Source of the DNA: an uncultured Bacilli bacterium
Lineage (GTDB): Bacteria; Bacillota_I; Bacilli_A; RF39; UBA660
Length of the DNA: 10,232 nt
Assembly: GCA_947624915.1 (NCBI GenBank)
Contig: CANQMF010000033.1
Coordinates: 1-10,232 of the forward strand
Direction: 5' to 3'
Below, in pieces: positions 1 to 6,474 of this stretch; within the stretch, counting starts at the first letter, position 1, and every line of letters starts with the position of its first letter. The notes under the pieces are model-generated. The model was given only the letters and a program-made list of their open reading frames with translations, was not told the DNA's origin and did no database searches. The translations under genes were made by a program, and so were the position numbers.

Positions 1-292
1 TTATCTTCTAAAAACGGCATTAAATCTAGTAAAGAAAAAATCCGTAAAGAAAACGGATTTTAGTCTAAAAATTTACGTTGCCTTTAGTTCAATCATTGTT
101 AATTTTGCTTAATGTTTTAATTATTACATTTATCAAATAAAGTGATTTTTGGAATATTTAAGATCACATCATTACCTTAAGTTTTTTATTTACCGAGATG
201 ATAGTTACTTTAAACAACATTTCCATAATCATAATGATGGTAACATTGTCAGTAAACCTTTTAATCTAATATGTCTTATCCTCAATCTACAG
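1..292. other. Intergenic stretch at the left edge, no supported gene
   Basis: No reading frame here can be assigned to a protein. Two plus-strand frames are open from the window edge: one ends at a TAG at 61-63 and the other at a TAA at 110-112. Either could be the tail of a plus-strand gene outside the window, but neither tail is recognisable. On the minus strand an ATG at 18-20 opens a frame (MPFLED...) that leaves the window after six codons, with no clear Shine-Dalgarno site. The one well-supported element is the hairpin at 35-61, listed separately. The rest is very AT-rich sequence downstream of the DHH gene. Confidence 0.6.
35..61 (-). terminator. Rho-independent terminator-like hairpin, minus strand
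   Basis: AAAATCCGT (37-45) and ACGGATTTT (53-61) form a perfect 9-bp stem with a 7-nt loop. Read on the minus strand, the stem runs into six T (40-35), then C and TTT (34-31), which is the better polarity. On the plus strand the U-run is only the four T inside the stem. It lies about 230 nt past the stop of the minus-strand DHH gene, so it may end the prfA operon. It also lies only about 16 nt upstream of a minus-strand ATG at 20, so it could instead be an attenuator for a gene outside the window. Confidence 0.65.
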
Positions 293-1222
293 TTATTCAT
301 AATTTTTTATAAGTAAGTCAATTAATTGTTCTTTAAATTTAAGTGGTATTGCAGCGCTAGCAGCATGGACGTGTCCACCACCACCAAATTGTTTTGCAAA
401 TTCATTAACATCAGCACCACTTTCTATGCTGCGAAAACTTACTCGCCACCTAACTAGATTCACAATCATAATTAGATCAACTTTATCATGATAGTACATT
501 GCCAAATCATTTCCAAGATCACTTCGATATGCCTCTGCAATAACAATGCCTACTCGCTTACCCTTAAGTGAACGAAAAATTATTTTATCCCTAAAGCTTT
601 CTATATATTGCTGACGGCGATTATTTTCGACATTTATTAAAACTTGTTCTATCTCAGTAAAAGAAAACTCATCATTTTTGCGTAAAAAATTCTTATAATT
701 TTCAATGAATTTATCGTTACCATAACAATTTAATACAGTACCTAAGTCACGTGCTTCAGGTATGTTTAAACGATACCAATCCCATGTATCTCCTAATCTA
801 ACCAAAGATACCATTGAAGATACACTATTTTTAATCAAATTAGGATTAGGATAATTAGCTAGCAAAAATTTGTAGTACAAACTTGTACCGCTTTCTTTAA
901 TACCATCTTGCTCTACTATTACATTGATAAAATTATATTTATTAAGATGTATATTCCCTTGATGATGATCCAAAATAATTATTTTATCTTTGATAAATGA
1001 TTTGTCAATTTCTTTGGCCACATCATCATTTACACACAAATCAGTCACAATAATTTTATCAAAATCTTTAAAAGCATCTTTTTTTATTCCATCACTAATA
1101 TAATCATTTATTTCACCTATTTCAAACAACCTATATTCATAATCATCAAATACTAAGTCTGTTAATATAACAGGCATAACACCATCAGCATCGGCAACAT
1201 GAGATAACAATAATACTTTCAT
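293..1222 (-). CDS. DHH/DHHA1 family phosphoesterase (nanoRNase/oligoribonuclease-like)
   Basis: This 309-residue protein is probably a cytosolic, metal-dependent phosphoesterase of the DHH superfamily (RecJ, NrnA/NrnB, c-di-AMP phosphodiesterases). Visible motifs are an N-terminal HVADADG at residues 8-14 (motif I), VTDL with D61 (motif II), LDHH with D85-H86-H87 (motif III, the signature), RLGD with D145, and a C-terminal DHHA1 domain with RSIESGADVNEFAKQFGGGGH, where GGGGH spans 280-284. Length and two-domain layout suit a small DHH nuclease, and no CBS, PAS or membrane segment is present. Motif I has one residue more between His and the first Asp than the common HxDxDG form. The ATG overlaps the rnhB stop in an ATGA, so translation is probably coupled; its own SD (GAGAG-like) is weak. 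It is the last gene of the operon. Turnover of short oligonucleotides fits the RNase HII neighbour, but the substrate is inferred. Confidence 0.85.
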   Translation of the reverse strand: MKVLLLSHVADADGVMPVILTDLVFDDYEYRLFEIGEINDYISDGIKKDAFKDFDKIIVTDLCVNDDVAKEIDKSFIKDKIIILDHHQGNIHLNKYNFINVIVEQDGIKESGTSLYYKFLLANYPNPNLIKNSVSSMVSLVRLGDTWDWYRLNIPEARDLGTVLNCYGNDKFIENYKNFLRKNDEFSFTEIEQVLINVENNRRQQYIESFRDKIIFRSLKGKRVGIVIAEAYRSDLGNDLAMYYHDKVDLIMIVNLVRWRVSFRSIESGADVNEFAKQFGGGGHVHAASAAIPLKFKEQLIDLLIKNYE

Positions 1223-1839
1223 TTTAACACTCTCTCTGCCACTTCTCTAACAGGTCCATAGCTCATACGATATCCTTCAATTAAGCCGTATTTTCTAATA
1301 GCTTCAATATGCTTTTTCGTAGGATATCCCTTATGATTTTTGTATTCATACATAGGATACTTCTTGTCCAATTCATACATCATTTTATCTCTTGTAACCT
1401 TAGCTACTACGCTAGCAGCTGCAATACTAATACTTTTGGCATCACCCTTAATGATAGAAGTAGTAGGTATATCTAATTCTAATGGCATGGCATCAATTAG
1501 GATATGGTCAAGCTTGACTTGCTTTCTTACTTCATCAATAGCTCTTTTCATAGCGATTTTAGTAGCCTCATAAATATTATATTTATCAATTTCAGCTGCT
1601 GAACACTCTCCTATACCATAAGCTACACAATTTTTAATAATATAATTATAAAATAAATTTCTCTTTTTTTCACTTAATTTTTTAGAGTCGGTTAACCCAT
1701 CTAAAACAAAATCATGTGGTAAAACGACACAAGCTGTAACAACAGGTCCAACTAATGGCCCACGACCAACCTCATCGACACCAGCTACTTTTTCTAACCC
1801 CTGATTAAATAGTTCTTTTTCATATTGCCATAAATCCAT
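1219..1839 (-). CDS. rnhB: Ribonuclease HII
   Basis: RNase HII cleaves the RNA strand of RNA-DNA hybrids and nicks 5' of single ribonucleotides misincorporated in DNA, which starts ribonucleotide excision repair. The 206-residue protein has the normal length and every hallmark: VDEVGRGPLVGPVV with catalytic D22 and E23 and the GRG substrate-reading motif (25-27), LTDSKKLS (50-56), LIDA with D116, KGDAKS with D133, SIAAASVVAKVTRD (138-151), and HKGYPTKKH (169-177). The four carboxylates correspond to D16, E17, D108 and D126 of the E. coli enzyme. A strong SD (AAAGGAG) sits 5 nt before the ATG and overlaps the last codons of prmC. The gene appears to end at TGA, which is part of the ATGA overlap with the DHH gene; this supports the standard genetic code. 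It is the third gene of the prfA operon. Confidence 0.97.
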   Translation of the reverse strand: MDLWQYEKELFNQGLEKVAGVDEVGRGPLVGPVVTACVVLPHDFVLDGLTDSKKLSEKKRNLFYNYIIKNCVAYGIGECSAAEIDKYNIYEATKIAMKRAIDEVRKQVKLDHILIDAMPLELDIPTTSIIKGDAKSISIAAASVVAKVTRDKMMYELDKKYPMYEYKNHKGYPTKKHIEAIRKYGLIEGYRMSYGPVREVAERVLK

Positions 1840-1840
1840 A

Positions 1841-2530
1841 TTAACTCCTTTGTGGTCTAATAATTATATAACGATCAAACCCATTTAAATCCTTTTTTAT
1901 CTCAACATCACATTTTAAATACTTTAAAGCCAGTTCTTTAACTGCTAAAGCTTGTAAATACCCTATTTCAAAAAAAATATAATAGTCTTCATTTAAACAT
2001 TCCTTAGCATGTTTTAAAATTTCATCATAAAAATAAAGTCCGTTATTGGGAGCATATAACGCCAAATGTGGTTCGTTATTCTTTACAACATCCATGATCT
2101 CTTCATCATAACTAATGTACGGTGGATTACTAATGATACAATCATATTTATCACTTAAAGGTTCTAAAAGATTACCCTCTAGGAAACGAATTTCTGTATT
2201 ATTTCTCACAGCATTTTCTTTAGCTACTTCTAAAGCTTGCTTTGAAATATCTAAACCAGTAACATCAAAATATGGTCTTTTTTTCTTTATGTTAATAGCA
2301 ATGCATCCACTACCTGTTCCAACATCTACTACTTTAAGCTTTTGACTAGGCAGATATGCCAAAGCTATTTCAACTAGCCCTTCCGTTTCAAAACGAGGTA
2401 TTAAAACTCTTTCATCAACCTTTAAATTGACATCGAAAAAGTCGACGTTACCAACAATATATTGAACGGGTCGACCTTTTCTTAATTCTTCTATAGCATC
2501 ATTAATATCGCCTTGATAGTATTTTTCCAA
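1841..2530 (-). CDS. prmC: Peptide chain release factor N5-glutamine methyltransferase, N-terminally short
   Basis: PrmC methylates the glutamine of the GGQ motif of release factors using S-adenosylmethionine. The Rossmann methyltransferase core is complete: IPRFETEGLVE (44-54; IPRPETE is more usual), motif I VDVGTGSGCIAI (68-79) for SAM binding, GLDIS (92-96), catalytic NPPYIS (135-140), FEIG (187-190) and DLNGFDR (214-220). The protein is 229 residues against about 280 in the family. The missing part is the helical N-terminal domain that contacts the release factor; only its last helix before RPVQYIVG is present. No ATG or GTG starts the frame. The chosen start is TTG at 2530, with AAGGA 10 nt upstream. 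The frame stays open to a stop at 2588-2590, so an ATT start 5-7 codons earlier, after AGGTGGG (2552-2558), is possible. Even then the domain would be absent. It follows prfA, its substrate gene, by 46 nt. Confidence 0.93.
   Translation of the reverse strand: MEKYYQGDINDAIEELRKGRPVQYIVGNVDFFDVNLKVDERVLIPRFETEGLVEIALAYLPSQKLKVVDVGTGSGCIAINIKKKRPYFDVTGLDISKQALEVAKENAVRNNTEIRFLEGNLLEPLSDKYDCIISNPPYISYDEEIMDVVKNNEPHLALYAPNNGLYFYDEILKHAKECLNEDYYIFFEIGYLQALAVKELALKYLKCDVEIKKDLNGFDRYIIIRPQRS
1845..1851 (-). promoter_or_regulatory. rnhB Shine-Dalgarno overlapping the prmC 3' end
   Basis: AAAGGAG on the minus strand is followed by TTAAT and the rnhB ATG. The prmC stop (TAA, 1841-1843) lies between this site and the start codon, so a ribosome finishing prmC ends on the rnhB initiation site. 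This fixes the rnhB start and suggests translational coupling. Confidence 0.85.
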
Positions 2531-2540
2531 ATATTTTATG

Positions 2541-2545
2541 TCCTT
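2541..2545 (-). promoter_or_regulatory. Candidate prmC Shine-Dalgarno (AAGGA)
   Basis: AAGGA on the minus strand lies 10 nt before the TTG at 2530, slightly longer than ideal spacing. A second purine-rich site, AGGTGGG (2552-2558), is 21 nt from that TTG and is followed by two ATT codons rather than ATG, GTG or TTG. The two sites leave the start of prmC open between TTG at 2530 and an ATT at 2548 or 2551. Confidence 0.5.
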
Positions 2546-2576
2546 AATAATCCCACCTGCTTTATAAATAAAATTT

Positions 2577-3632
2577 TTATTCGCCTCTTAATTTTCTAGC
2601 CTGATCTTCTGTTATTAAAGCTTCAATTATATTGTCTAAATCTCCATCCATAACTCTATCCAATTGCATAGTTGAAAAACCAATACGATGATCTGTAACA
2701 CGATTTTGTGGATAATTATAAGTACGTATTTTTTCAGAGCGATCACCTGTACCAATCTTATTTCGACGCTCTGTTCCTAATTCTTTTTCTTGCTGTTCTA
2801 ACTGCATTTGATACAAGCGAGATTTTAAAACTTCCATGGCTTCTGCTTTATTCTGAATTTGACTACGTTGATTTTGACAAGTAACAACTGTATTAGTTGG
2901 TAAGTGCGTAATACGAACAGCCGATGGAGTAGTATTAACTCCTTGTCCACCGTGACCACTAGCACAGTATACGTCAATGCGCAAATCACTATCCTTAATG
3001 TCAATATCAATGTCCTCTACTTCTGGCATTACTAAAACAGTAGCTGTAGAAGTCTGTATACGTCCCTGTGATTCTGTAGTTGGAACCCTCTGAACTCTAT
3101 GTGAACCACTCTCATATTTAAGTTTTGAATAAACATTGTCACCTTTAATCTTAAACTCTACCTGTGAATATCCTCCAGCGGTACCTTCCTCCGCATTTAG
3201 TTCTTCAACTTTCCACCCTTGACTTTCAGCATAATGACAGTACATACGATACAAATCACCAGCAAATATATTAGCTTCATCTCCACCAGCAGCGCCCCTA
3301 ATCTCCACAATAACATCTTTACCATCATTAGGATCTTTTGGCAACAAGAGAACTTCTAAGTTAGCTTCTAATTTTTCCTTACGGATCATTAAATCACTAA
3401 TTTCTTCTTTTGCCATCTCCCCTATTTCAGGATCCTTCAACATTTTCTTAGCTTCCTCTAAATTCGTTAAAATCTGTTTATACTCTTGATAGGCCTCATA
3501 AGCTTCTTTTAAAGATGATTGTTCTTTAGTTAACTGAGTTGCTTTTTTAACATCAGAAAAAATATCTGGTTTCATTAACTGTTCTTGTAATTCTAAATAT
3601 CTCTCTTCGATCGCCTTTAACCTGTCAATCAT
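2577..3632 (-). CDS. prfA: Peptide chain release factor 1 (RF1)
   Basis: RF1 ends translation at UAA and UAG by triggering peptidyl-tRNA hydrolysis in the ribosome. The 351-residue protein begins MIDRLKAIEERY, has an N-terminal coiled-coil domain to about residue 95, then the VEIRGAAGGDEA box (109-120), the codon-reading HRVQRVPTTESQGR with PTT at 184-186 (a PxT motif, marking RF1 rather than the SPF of RF2), the catalytic GGQ at 228-230 in SGHGGQGVNTT, and a normal C-terminus. The frame is open for 19 more codons up to an ATG at 3689, but that extension would overlap the promoter at 3661-3689. ATG at 3632 has AAAGGA 8 nt upstream and gives the family-standard N-terminus. It is the first gene of the prfA-prmC-rnhB-DHH operon. 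Residue numbers count from the 3632 start. Confidence 0.97.
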   Translation of the reverse strand: MIDRLKAIEERYLELQEQLMKPDIFSDVKKATQLTKEQSSLKEAYEAYQEYKQILTNLEEAKKMLKDPEIGEMAKEEISDLMIRKEKLEANLEVLLLPKDPNDGKDVIVEIRGAAGGDEANIFAGDLYRMYCHYAESQGWKVEELNAEEGTAGGYSQVEFKIKGDNVYSKLKYESGSHRVQRVPTTESQGRIQTSTATVLVMPEVEDIDIDIKDSDLRIDVYCASGHGGQGVNTTPSAVRITHLPTNTVVTCQNQRSQIQNKAEAMEVLKSRLYQMQLEQQEKELGTERRNKIGTGDRSEKIRTYNYPQNRVTDHRIGFSTMQLDRVMDGDLDNIIEALITEDQARKLRGE

Positions 3633-3640
3633 TATTATCT

Positions 3641-3646
3641 TCCTTT
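3641..3646 (-). promoter_or_regulatory. prfA Shine-Dalgarno
   Basis: AAAGGA on the minus strand is followed by AGATAATA and the ATG at 3632. This 8-nt spacing decides the start against the upstream in-frame ATG at 3689. Confidence 0.85.
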
Positions 3647-3660
3647 CATCACTGTTATAG

Positions 3661-3689
3661 ATTATACTATAAATAACTTTAAAAGACAA
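3661..3689 (-). promoter_or_regulatory. Housekeeping sigma promoter of the prfA operon
   Basis: On the minus strand, TTGTCT (3684-3689) and a perfect TATAAT (3661-3666) are separated by exactly 17 nt. Transcription would begin near 3654 and give a leader of about 22 nt carrying the prfA SD. The site lies just downstream of the rpoE terminator, as expected for an operon boundary. Confidence 0.85.
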
Positions 3690-3727
3690 GAATGAGTCTT
3701 AAGGTTTCTTAATACTCCTTATATTCG

Positions 3728-3764
3728 AAAAAAGACTATTGCCTCAATAAATACACCAATAGTC
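3728..3764 (-). terminator. Rho-independent terminator of the ywiB-argS-rpoE operon
   Basis: On the minus strand, GACTATTG (3764-3757) pairs with CAATAGTC (3741-3734) across a 15-nt loop and is followed at once by six T (3733-3728). It starts 11 nt past the rpoE stop, so rpoE is the last gene of its operon and prfA needs its own promoter. Confidence 0.9.
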
Positions 3765-3775
3765 CTTAATTATAA

Positions 3776-4213
3776 TTAGTTTTCTTCAAGTTCTTCTTCA
3801 GTTAAAATCGCTAAATCACTAATACCATCACTATCATCATCTAATTCATCATCGTCATCAGTTTCCATAGTATCAATAGTTTCTTCTTCGTCTTGATTTT
3901 CTTCCTCGATCTCTTCCTCGTCCATATCCTCTTCATCATCGCTAGCTACAATCACTTGAGACGTATGTCTATTCCTCAAATCCCATTCAGCACTGTCATC
4001 TAAAAAGATAAATCTTTTATCAGTCGTTAATGAAGTATAAAAATCACCAATTTTAGCTGCATATTCTTCATCATTTAAACCTAGTAAACCACTTATTTTC
4101 TTAAAAATAGTAGCCGTACTCATAGAACCATTATTATCTTTTAATATTAATTCTGTAAGATCGGTATACGATAGTAATTCTAATTCATCTTTCTTCATTG
4201 TATTTAAATTCAT
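3776..4213 (-). CDS. rpoE: DNA-directed RNA polymerase subunit delta
   Basis: Delta is a Gram-positive accessory subunit of RNA polymerase that speeds recycling, reduces non-specific nucleic-acid binding and sharpens the response to initiating nucleotides. The 145-residue protein has the two expected parts: a folded HARE-HTH domain at about residues 8-85 (ELLSYTDLTELILKDN ... FIFLDDSAEWDLRNR) and a tail from about residue 91 made almost entirely of Asp and Glu. It is shorter than B. subtilis delta, mostly in the tail. The start is ATG at 4213, with GGAGGG 6 nt upstream; the ATG five codons later lacks such a site. It lies 22 nt after argS with no terminator between them, so the two are probably co-transcribed, and a strong terminator follows. 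Confidence 0.95.
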   Translation of the reverse strand: MNLNTMKKDELELLSYTDLTELILKDNNGSMSTATIFKKISGLLGLNDEEYAAKIGDFYTSLTTDKRFIFLDDSAEWDLRNRHTSQVIVASDDEEDMDEEEIEEENQDEEETIDTMETDDDDELDDDSDGISDLAILTEEELEEN

Positions 4214-4235
4214 CTAAATCCCTCCAAACATCAAT

Positions 4236-5939
4236 CTACATAGCTTTAGGCACGTCAATCGCCAAAAGCGATAACATTTCTTTGATTATCCTACTTGTTA
4301 CATCAAGAACACAAAGCCAATCGTTTTGCTTAATTAAATCTTCTTCATTATTTATATGATTATTTTGATAAAAAGCATTGGTCAAAACACATAATTCATA
4401 TAAATAATCAGCAATATAACTTGGCATACGATTGTTATATGCATTATCAAAAGATACTTCTAAATCTAAAATTTTTAATCTAAGATCACGATCGTATTCA
4501 TTATATATATTATTAGTAAAACTTTCCATATTCATACTATTAATACCATCAATTATTTTTCTTATGCGTAAATATGTATATAATATGTATGGTCCAGTCT
4601 TCCCAACAACCTCAGAGAATTTGCCTATATCAAAAATATAATCTTTTTCTCGATTGTTCTGTAAATCAGCAAACTTTAGGATAGAATTGACGATTTTATC
4701 AATATCATCGTTAGAAATCTTGTTATCCATTTCTTTTTTTGATAAAAGAGTTTCGCGAGCTTGGACAAATAAATTTTGTAATTTTGGAGCCTCACCACTT
4801 CGTGTCTTATAAGGTTTACCATCAGCACCATTAACAGTGCCATATCCTAAATATTCTAACTTATTATATGCAATAAGATCAGCCATATCACAAACTCTAA
4901 AGACTTGTTCAAAATGTAAAGATTGTCTATTATCTACTACATATAAAATATGATCTGGTTTAAAGTCTTTAATACGTTGTAAAATTGTTGCCAAATCAGT
5001 TGAAGCATATAAGTAAGCACCATTACTTTTTTGAAACAAGAGTGGTGGGATCACTTTCTTATCATCCAATTTACTAACATCAACAACTAAAGCGCCATCA
5101 CTTTCTTTTAATAACTTTCTATCAGTAAGAAGAGCTTTTACTTTATCTAAATATGGATAAGAATCACTTTCACCATACCAATAATCAAAATGAACATCTA
5201 AGTATTCATAAATTTTTTTCATGTCAGAACAAGAAACATCCATAATTTTTTTCCAAAGTTCATTGTATTCCTGATTCCCATCTTGCAATTCTTTGGTTAT
5301 AGTAGCACATCTTTCTTTGATCACTGCATCTTCTTTACAAATACTACTTATTTCAGGATAAATAGCATCCAAAAAAGCTATATCAATGTCGTTTAAACTT
5401 TTGTGTTGCTCCTTAATACCATATATGACTTGCCCTATTTGTAAACCATAATCACCGAGATGAATATCACTAATAACATTATGTCCTTTATACTTAATAA
5501 TTCTTTTAATAGATTCACCAACAATGGCTGTTCGCATATGCCCAACATGTAATGGCTTAGCTACATTGGGACCACCATAATCAATAACAAATGTTTCTGC
5601 CTGTTTGGCTACCTTTATACCAAAATGATCATTGGCCATAATATGTTTTATATTATCATTAATAAACATATCACTTAAAGTCATATTAATAAAACCAGGT
5701 TTCACAAATTCAACCACTTTAAAATAATCAGTATATTCAGGTAATGAATTTAACTTACAAACAATTTCTTCACCAATTTGAAGTGGGCTTTTATGAAATT
5801 CCTTAGCTAACTTAAAAACATCATCACATTGATAATCACATAAATCGGGACGATTTGACTTAATAACGTGCATTTTAGTTACATTATAACCTAAGCTATT
5901 CACCGTCATAGTAATTAACTTTTCTAATTTTTCAATCAT
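4236..5939 (-). CDS. argS: Arginyl-tRNA synthetase
   Basis: ArgRS charges tRNA-Arg with arginine. The 567-residue protein has the usual length and order: an N-terminal Add-1 tRNA D-loop-binding domain (about 1-110), a class I Rossmann core with GGPNVAKPLHVGHMRTAIVG (HIGH-type HVGH at 131-134), SDIHLGDYGLQIGQ (157-170), YASTDLATI (311-319), YVVDNRQSLHF (333-343), GADGKPYKTRSGEAPKL (371-387) in place of a canonical KMSKS as is common for ArgRS, and a C-terminal DALR anticodon-binding domain from about 450 (GPYILYTYLRIR) to the end, IDVPKAM. The ATG at 5939 has only a distant SD (GAGGA, 12 nt). The DUF1934 gene lies 87 nt upstream and rpoE 22 nt downstream. I see no T-box leader. A TATAAT at 5966-5971 may give extra initiation directly before argS. 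Confidence 0.97.
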   Translation of the reverse strand: MIEKLEKLITMTVNSLGYNVTKMHVIKSNRPDLCDYQCDDVFKLAKEFHKSPLQIGEEIVCKLNSLPEYTDYFKVVEFVKPGFINMTLSDMFINDNIKHIMANDHFGIKVAKQAETFVIDYGGPNVAKPLHVGHMRTAIVGESIKRIIKYKGHNVISDIHLGDYGLQIGQVIYGIKEQHKSLNDIDIAFLDAIYPEISSICKEDAVIKERCATITKELQDGNQEYNELWKKIMDVSCSDMKKIYEYLDVHFDYWYGESDSYPYLDKVKALLTDRKLLKESDGALVVDVSKLDDKKVIPPLLFQKSNGAYLYASTDLATILQRIKDFKPDHILYVVDNRQSLHFEQVFRVCDMADLIAYNKLEYLGYGTVNGADGKPYKTRSGEAPKLQNLFVQARETLLSKKEMDNKISNDDIDKIVNSILKFADLQNNREKDYIFDIGKFSEVVGKTGPYILYTYLRIRKIIDGINSMNMESFTNNIYNEYDRDLRLKILDLEVSFDNAYNNRMPSYIADYLYELCVLTNAFYQNNHINNEEDLIKQNDWLCVLDVTSRIIKEMLSLLAIDVPKAM

Positions 5940-5965
5940 TTCTTACTCACATCCTCAATCTTATC

Positions 5966-5971
5966 ATTATA
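5966..5971 (-). promoter_or_regulatory. Possible argS-proximal -10 box
   Basis: A perfect TATAAT lies on the minus strand 26 nt before the argS start, in the 87-nt gap after ywiB. No good -35 is found 16-19 nt upstream (AAGTAA at 17 nt) and there is no TGn extension. In such AT-rich sequence the box alone is weak evidence. If active, the leader would be about 20 nt. Confidence 0.35.
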
Positions 5972-6013
5972 TTCCTTTAGTCATGATATTACTTCACATA
6001 ATGAAAATAATTT

Positions 6014-6040
6014 TATATGCTAAATTCTATTTAACATATA
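6014..6040. repeat. AT-only inverted repeat around the ywiB stop codon
   Basis: TATATG (6014-6019) pairs with CATATA (6035-6040), and TAAA (6021-6024) with TTTA (6030-6033), with one C/A mismatch. The ywiB stop (TAG, 6027-6029) sits in the 5-nt loop. No T-run follows on either strand, so it is not a standard terminator. It could affect mRNA stability between ywiB and argS, or be chance in AT-rich DNA. Confidence 0.4.
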
Positions 6041-6377
6041 GAGTAAAATCATATAATTCATCATTCAATTGATATCGAATAACAACCGAACTATCTTTCA
6101 CTTCTAAGGATTGGGTTAATATATCCAAACTAAAAGTAGTTTTGTATTCTTTTAGCAAATATGTACCTTTTGTTTTTTTATTTTTCCTAAAATTTAAGCA
6201 TAGTTGATACTCATCATTTTCTCTAACCATTGTTACTTGTGTATCACAAATTTTTAAAACAACCTTAATACCGCTATCGCTAAACTTAATCGTATCATCA
6301 GTAATTATAGCTACCATATTTTTATTTAACACATTTTCGCTTGATTTTAAAATAATTTCAATCTTTTTTTTGGCCAT
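6027..6377 (-). CDS. ywiB: DUF1934 family protein (YwiB-like beta-barrel)
   Basis: This 116-residue protein of unknown function matches the DUF1934/YwiB family, which adopts a calycin-like beta-barrel. It begins MAKKKIEIILKSS and alternates short hydrophobic and polar strands throughout (VAIITDDTIKFSDSG, VVLKICDTQVTMVRE, YQLCLNFRKNKKTKGTYLL, SVVIRYQLNDELYDFTLYVK). There is no signal peptide or membrane segment, so it is probably cytosolic. In Bacillus the family gene stands directly before argS and rpoE, the same order as here, which supports the call more than the weakly conserved sequence does. The frame is open to a TTG at 6386, but GGGAG (6387-6391) abuts that codon and is 9 nt from ATG 6377, so the ATG is preferred. 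No catalytic residues can be pointed to. Confidence 0.8.
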   Translation of the reverse strand: MAKKKIEIILKSSENVLNKNMVAIITDDTIKFSDSGIKVVLKICDTQVTMVRENDEYQLCLNFRKNKKTKGTYLLKEYKTTFSLDILTQSLEVKDSSVVIRYQLNDELYDFTLYVK

Positions 6378-6386
6378 GCGTATCAA

Positions 6387-6404
6387 CTCCCAAACATTAT
6401 AGCA
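6387..6404 (-). promoter_or_regulatory. ywiB extended -10 promoter and Shine-Dalgarno
   Basis: On the minus strand, TGC directly precedes TATAAT (6396-6401), forming an extended -10 (TGnTATAAT). A poor -35 (GTGCAA) lies 17 nt upstream. GGGAG (6387-6391) follows only 4 nt after TATAAT and is 9 nt from ATG 6377. The predicted start of transcription (about 6389) would fall inside this SD, so the leader would be exceptionally short, or transcription begins elsewhere. Confidence 0.6.
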
Positions 6405-6474
6405 TACTTTTATTTAAATTGCACTTATATTTTCTATTTTTTTTCTAATAATAAAATTAGAATAGAGTGATAGT

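Noticed and set aside
142..167. GTGAT/ATCAC inverted repeat as a minus-strand terminator after the DHH gene
   Set aside because: The stem is only 5 bp with a long loop, and the following TTTATTT is interrupted; this is likely by chance in AT-rich DNA.
1340..1573. Plus-strand open frame with hydrophobic translation, opposite rnhB
   Set aside because: It is the antisense of a confidently identified RNase HII with all catalytic residues; the hydrophobicity is a by-product of the complementary codons.
3075..3081. PTT in place of the PAT reported for E. coli RF1
   Set aside because: The middle residue of the PxT codon-reading motif varies naturally among RF1 proteins, so this is not unusual.
3633..3689. 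N-terminal extension of RF1 from an ATG at 3689
   Set aside because: It overlaps a near-consensus promoter, lacks an SD at 3689, and adds residues not found in RF1; the SD at 3641-3646 fits ATG 3632.
6378..6386. TTG start at 6386 for the DUF1934 gene
   Set aside because: The SD GGGAG abuts the TTG with no spacer, while ATG 6377 has a 9-nt spacer.
6419..6457. Plus-strand promoter for the PBP gene (TTGCAC at 6419-6424 or a TAAAAT at 6452-6457)
   Set aside because: No pair has both a good -35 and a good -10 at 16-18 nt; a promoter is expected here but I cannot place it.
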